DNA of 36,035 nucleotides from Nitrososphaerales archaeon (GTDB taxonomy: Archaea; Thermoproteota; Nitrososphaeria; Nitrososphaerales; JACPRH01): positions 1-36,035 of the forward strand of contig JASLOE010000007.1 in the NCBI GenBank assembly GCA_030745655.1, given 5' to 3'. Below are positions 33,879-36,035 of this stretch, in pieces. The position numbers were made by a program, and so were the translations under genes. Each line of letters begins with the position of its first letter. Within the stretch, counting starts at the first letter, position 1. The notes below the pieces were generated by a model. That model saw nothing but the letters and a program-made list of their open reading frames with translations. It was not told the origin of the DNA and did not search any database.

Positions 33879-34190
33879 TTAATCTTCGAAGTCGGGTAGG
33901 TAATTTGGCTTTCTTTTAGTATTTGGACGAAGTATTGTTGGTATTGTGGACTTCCGTGTATTTCCTGCTGCAATTTGTAATTCCAATGTACCTATTAGTC
34001 TATGTAATTCTTTATCTTGATTTCTGTAGTGTGATAGCATTTCTCTTGCACCCTTTAGATTAGCTCCTTCATCATCTACTTTTCCAAGATATTTCTCAGA
34101 TTTTTTTCCATCTTTATAACACCAGTAATAAAGAAAGACTGAATTTGTTTTTTTATTATATTTTCTACTAATCCCACACCCTAATGCCAA
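33879..34190 (-). CDS. DUF6788-like small protein
   Basis: A 103-residue basic protein with a TTG start at 34190. The stretch FLYYWCYKDGKKSEKYLGKVDDEG (about 19-42) resembles the strand core of the DUF6788-type small domain (YYYRYWENGKxKSKYLGK), which is usually followed by helices, here EMLSHYRNQDKELHRLIGTLELQI. The tail is Lys/Arg/Pro-rich. Related small domains are often beside mobile elements or in archaeal viruses; no integrase is seen here. It stands alone with AT-rich flanks. The function is unknown. Confidence 0.55.
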   Translation of the reverse strand: MALGCGISRKYNKKTNSVFLYYWCYKDGKKSEKYLGKVDDEGANLKGAREMLSHYRNQDKELHRLIGTLELQIAAGNTRKSTIPTILRPNTKRKPNYLPDFED

Positions 34191-34381
34191 TTTGTTATCC
34201 CTTATTGGGGATGATAAGGTATAAAAACTTTTGTTTTTACGATTTATATGTTTTATTTGATGGATAATTTTTATTGGTTTGTTGCATGTGGGAATGAATT
34301 ATCCCTAAAAAGAGATAATTTATGTGTTTGCTTGTTTTACAGTTTGTTAATCTTTTATTTTAGTAAAATGTATTTTTTATT

Positions 34382-34705
34382 ATGAAGTTAGAGCAAAGGA
34401 ACTGTAAGCCTTGTGAGGGTGGAATTCCACCATTGACACGTGAAGAATCGGAAAAATATCTGAAACAAGTGAATAATTGGACTTTGGTTGATAATAGTAT
34501 TATGAAAAAGTTTAAGCTCAAAGATTTCGTTGGAGCAATAAATTTTGTAAATAAGATTGCTGATGTAGCAGAAGGAGAGCAGCATCATCCAGATATTCTA
34601 GTATATGGGTGGCATAAGGTTAAAGTGATTTTGTCTACACAAGCTATTAATGGTTTAAGTGAGAACGATTTCATCTTAGCAGCGAAATTTGATAAGTTGA
34701 TCTAG
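34382..34705 (+). CDS. Pterin-4a-carbinolamine dehydratase
   Basis: A 107-residue member of the PCD/DCoH family, which dehydrates 4a-hydroxytetrahydropterin and in some archaea may serve molybdopterin metabolism. Catalytic-site motif GEQHHPDILVYGWHKVKVIL has the HHP and a conserved Trp. ENDFILAAKFDKL closes the family pattern. The N-terminal CKPCEGGIPPLTREE also matches longer PCD proteins. Its ATG is ~25 bases downstream of the TATA-like CTTTTATTTTAG at 34350-34361, so the mRNA could be leaderless. Confidence 0.93.
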   Translation: MKLEQRNCKPCEGGIPPLTREESEKYLKQVNNWTLVDNSIMKKFKLKDFVGAINFVNKIADVAEGEQHHPDILVYGWHKVKVILSTQAINGLSENDFILAAKFDKLI

Positions 34706-34723
34706 GGCAGTGGTCTGCTTGCA

Positions 34724-35149
34724 TTACCGGCCTCTGACATCGACAATTTGAGCTTCAAATTCGGGTGCATTTCCTCCTACTCCTACTGCTTCTGGGTCAC
34801 AATAGGATGATTCTGCACTAAGAGTTTCTTGTATACTTCCATTTGCTTCAATAAAGAATAGATTACTTATTTCTCTGAATCCATCTACTTTTCTAATTAT
34901 TCCTACCTCAACGAAACCATCAAAATCGTCAAGGTTAGTGATATGGAACCTTGCATGTACGCCCCATCCTGAACAATCAAAATTTGCATCAAATCTTGGA
35001 CGGGGAAATATTTCCTGATCGTCAATAATTACATTCGGGATCGGTGATGAGGAACCAAAATTTAGGAATCCTTGGCTGAATAGTATCAGAACAGCTGCAC
35101 TTACTGGTACTGTTATTCCAATTATGATTGTTTTAGATTTGCTTTCCAC
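34724..35149 (-). CDS. Membrane-anchored extracellular protein, unknown
   Basis: Using the GTG at 35149 this is a 141-residue protein with an N-terminal hydrophobic segment (about 7-27) followed by an extracellular region of ~105 residues. Two Cys residues (FDCSGWGVHARFHI and ESSYCDPEA) may form a disulfide. The strand-rich HARFHITNLDDFDGFVEVGIIRKVDGF looks like a small beta-sandwich. The longer ORF-track start at 35254 would cross the promoter of the divergent gene and adds polar, unlikely sequence. No family is recognised. Confidence 0.65.
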   Translation of the reverse strand: MESKSKTIIIGITVPVSAAVLILFSQGFLNFGSSSPIPNVIIDDQEIFPRPRFDANFDCSGWGVHARFHITNLDDFDGFVEVGIIRKVDGFREISNLFFIEANGSIQETLSAESSYCDPEAVGVGGNAPEFEAQIVDVRGR

Positions 35150-35225
35150 ATTGGTTACCCTTATTTTCGATGTAATAAATAGTCTTATTTTGATTTTGTA
35201 TTGATTTTCTTGTGTGACCAAAAGG

Positions 35226-35235
35226 TATTTATTAA
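35226..35235 (+). promoter_or_regulatory. Candidate TATA box of the ECF S-component gene
   Basis: TATTTATTAA centred ~27 bases before ATG 35257 suggests a leaderless or almost leaderless mRNA. Confidence 0.4.
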
Positions 35236-35236
35236 A

Positions 35237-35255
35237 GTTGGCTGGATAGTCCAAC
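35237..35255. promoter_or_regulatory. Candidate operator: GTTGG-N9-CCAAC inverted repeat
   Basis: A five-base inverted repeat, GTTGGCTGGATAGTCCAAC, lies between the TATA box and the start codon of the ECF S-component gene, where a bound repressor would block transcription. A second small pairing, TGGA/TCCA, overlaps it. Five-base arms can arise by chance, so the call is weak. Confidence 0.25.
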
Positions 35256-35256
35256 C

Positions 35257-35829
35257 ATGCTTAGGAGTCATGGTGTAGCGGTTATGGCAGTTTTTTCTGC
35301 TTTAGCTGTTGCTTCTAATTATGCATTATTGGCTTTTCCACAGATTAAGCTAATGGACTCACTTGTTTTTGTTTCGGCGTATTTGTTTGGTTTTGGGGTT
35401 GGTGCAGGTGTGGCAATTATTACTTGGTTGGTTTATGGTAGTGTGAATCCTTTAGGTGCTGCAGGTTTTCCTTTACTTATCGTTTTGATGGTTGGTGAGT
35501 TGTTTTTTGCTTTTTCCGGTGCGTTATTGGGGCGTAGATGGAAGAGGTCTGCTGTTTTTGGTAACGGTAGGAGATTTCTGAATAAGAGTTTAGTTTTGGG
35601 TTTAACTGGTCTTTTATCTGCTTTTGTTTATGATTTCTGGACAAACGCAATTGATGGGTTGCTTATTTATCGTTCAATTGAAGGTATTGCACTTCGTTGG
35701 ATAACTGGGGTGTATTTTGCGTTAGCTCATGAGTTAGCTGATTTTGTTTTTTTTGCGTTTGTTGTTCCTATTCTAATTGTAGCTATCAGTAGAGTATCAT
35801 ATGTTAAATCAGATGGGACTTCAATTTAG
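35257..35829 (+). CDS. ECF transporter S-component
   Basis: This 190-residue protein has about five or six membrane helices and the family's N-terminal pattern: a first helix followed by LLAFPQIKLMDSLVFVSAYLFGFGVGAGVAIITWLVYGSVNP. This matches the P-x-(I/V)-K-L-x-D-x-(L/I)-V-F region of archaeal S-components. It has a Gly-rich third helix and a C-terminal FFAFVVPILIVAIS. It is the substrate-binding subunit of an energy-coupling-factor uptake system; the ATPase and EcfT subunits are not in the window. The stop overlaps the Shine-Dalgarno sequence of the next gene, a DUF4430-like exported protein. That pairing suggests cobalamin-type cofactor uptake, which is inference. Confidence 0.75.
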   Translation: MLRSHGVAVMAVFSALAVASNYALLAFPQIKLMDSLVFVSAYLFGFGVGAGVAIITWLVYGSVNPLGAAGFPLLIVLMVGELFFAFSGALLGRRWKRSAVFGNGRRFLNKSLVLGLTGLLSAFVYDFWTNAIDGLLIYRSIEGIALRWITGVYFALAHELADFVFFAFVVPILIVAISRVSYVKSDGTSI

Positions 35830-35833
35830 GTGA
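35828..35833 (+). promoter_or_regulatory. Shine-Dalgarno site of the right-edge gene
   Basis: AGGTGA overlaps the stop of the ECF S-component gene and precedes TTG 35840 by 6 bases. It decides the start of the partial downstream gene. Confidence 0.6.
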
Positions 35834-35839
35834 TTATGT

Positions 35840-36035
35840 TTGAGTAATGTTGGGGGATGGAAGATTGTTACATTGGTGTTTGTAGCTTTATCTGTAGTGT
35901 TGGGGTTAACTAGCTTACTTCTGTATAGTAATTTGGTTGCTGTGGAGGAGCGTTATGATGATACGATTGAGTCTTTGGATAAAATTAGTTTCAGTGTGGA
36001 TATTTTGTTTAATTATGGAAATGGAACTCTAGTTT
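35840..36035 (+). CDS. Partial exported protein, DUF4430-like N-terminus
   Basis: A TTG start (SNVGGWKIV...) leads to a hydrophobic signal or anchor segment (about 8-28), then a short Glu/Asp-rich linker and ISFSVDILFNYGNGTLV at the window's edge. The V-x-I-x-F-x-Y-G-N-G-T strand is like the beginning of DUF4430/transcobalamin-like domains, which are exported and found beside ECF S-components. The ORF is absent from the supplied track because it runs off the end. The coding call is fairly sure, and the domain call is tentative because only ~65 residues are visible. Confidence 0.6.
   Translation, partial: MSNVGGWKIVTLVFVALSVVLGLTSLLLYSNLVAVEERYDDTIESLDKISFSVDILFNYGNGTLV

Noticed and set aside
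1-36035. CRISPR array, insertion sequence, integrase or prophage genes
   Set aside because: No repeated spacer-like pattern, transposase motif or att-like direct repeat was seen on reading. A k-mer repeat search would be needed to exclude short ones.

Overview
The window is about 36 kb of AT-rich archaeal chromosome. Archaeal markers include archaeal/eukaryotic-type ribosomal proteins (uS2, uS4, uS9, uS11, uS13, uL13, eL18), RNA polymerase subunits Rpo3 and Rpo10, tandem PurP-like proteins, a mevalonate kinase - isopentenyl phosphate kinase - type 2 IPP isomerase - prenyl synthase run, and GGTGA-type Shine-Dalgarno sites complementary to the archaeal 16S 3' end. A eukaryote-like DNA topoisomerase IB points to the Nitrososphaerota (Thaumarchaeota/Aigarchaeota) side of the Archaea. 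No ammonia-oxidation genes are visible. The left-edge molybdoenzyme suggests an organism that respires or oxidises some other substrate. The placement is inference from gene content only.

Layout. (1) 1-4431, plus strand: the end of a type II DMSO-reductase-family operon, with catalytic alpha subunit (C-terminus only), four-cluster Fe-S beta subunit, EbdC-like haem b gamma subunit, TorD-like chaperone and a polytopic membrane protein. (2) 4573-9112, minus strand: YgjP-type metallopeptidase, a split and order-swapped Fe-S protein pair, an exported PEBP-family protein on a Thr-rich stalk, and three small membrane or exported proteins. (3) 9216-16089, mixed strands: inositol-phosphate synthase, topoisomerase IB, a TusA/DsrE2 sulfur-carrier pair, a thioredoxin-reductase-like flavoprotein lacking the usual NADPH motifs, a small PIN-like protein, an ECF S-like membrane protein and a 54-residue zinc-ribbon protein missing from the ORF track. 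(4) 16167-29850, minus strand: a long colinear block rpoD(rpo3)-rpl18e-rpl13-rps9-purP-purP-dsrE-rpo10-rps2-memo-mvk-ipk-fni-prenyl synthase-gltX-phosphodiesterase. It joins transcription and translation genes to purine synthesis and archaeal membrane-lipid synthesis. (5) 30501-33762, plus strand: rps13-rps4-rps11, then glmS. The usual archaeal order rps13-rps4-rps11-rpoD is broken here, so the two halves are transcribed divergently from a point holding a DUF1893 gene. (6) 33879-36035: a DUF6788-like small protein, a pterin carbinolamine dehydratase, a membrane-anchored unknown, and an ECF S-component followed by the start of a DUF4430-like exported protein, suggesting vitamin (possibly cobalamin) uptake.

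Many genes start with TTG or GTG, so several starts differ from the ORF track. The choices are explained in each entry. I found no tRNA, rRNA, CRISPR array, insertion sequence or gene-free stretch longer than about 300 bases. The longest gaps (5251-5512, 14806-15018, 7147-7342, 34191-34381) are AT-rich and hold nothing I can name beyond possible promoters.
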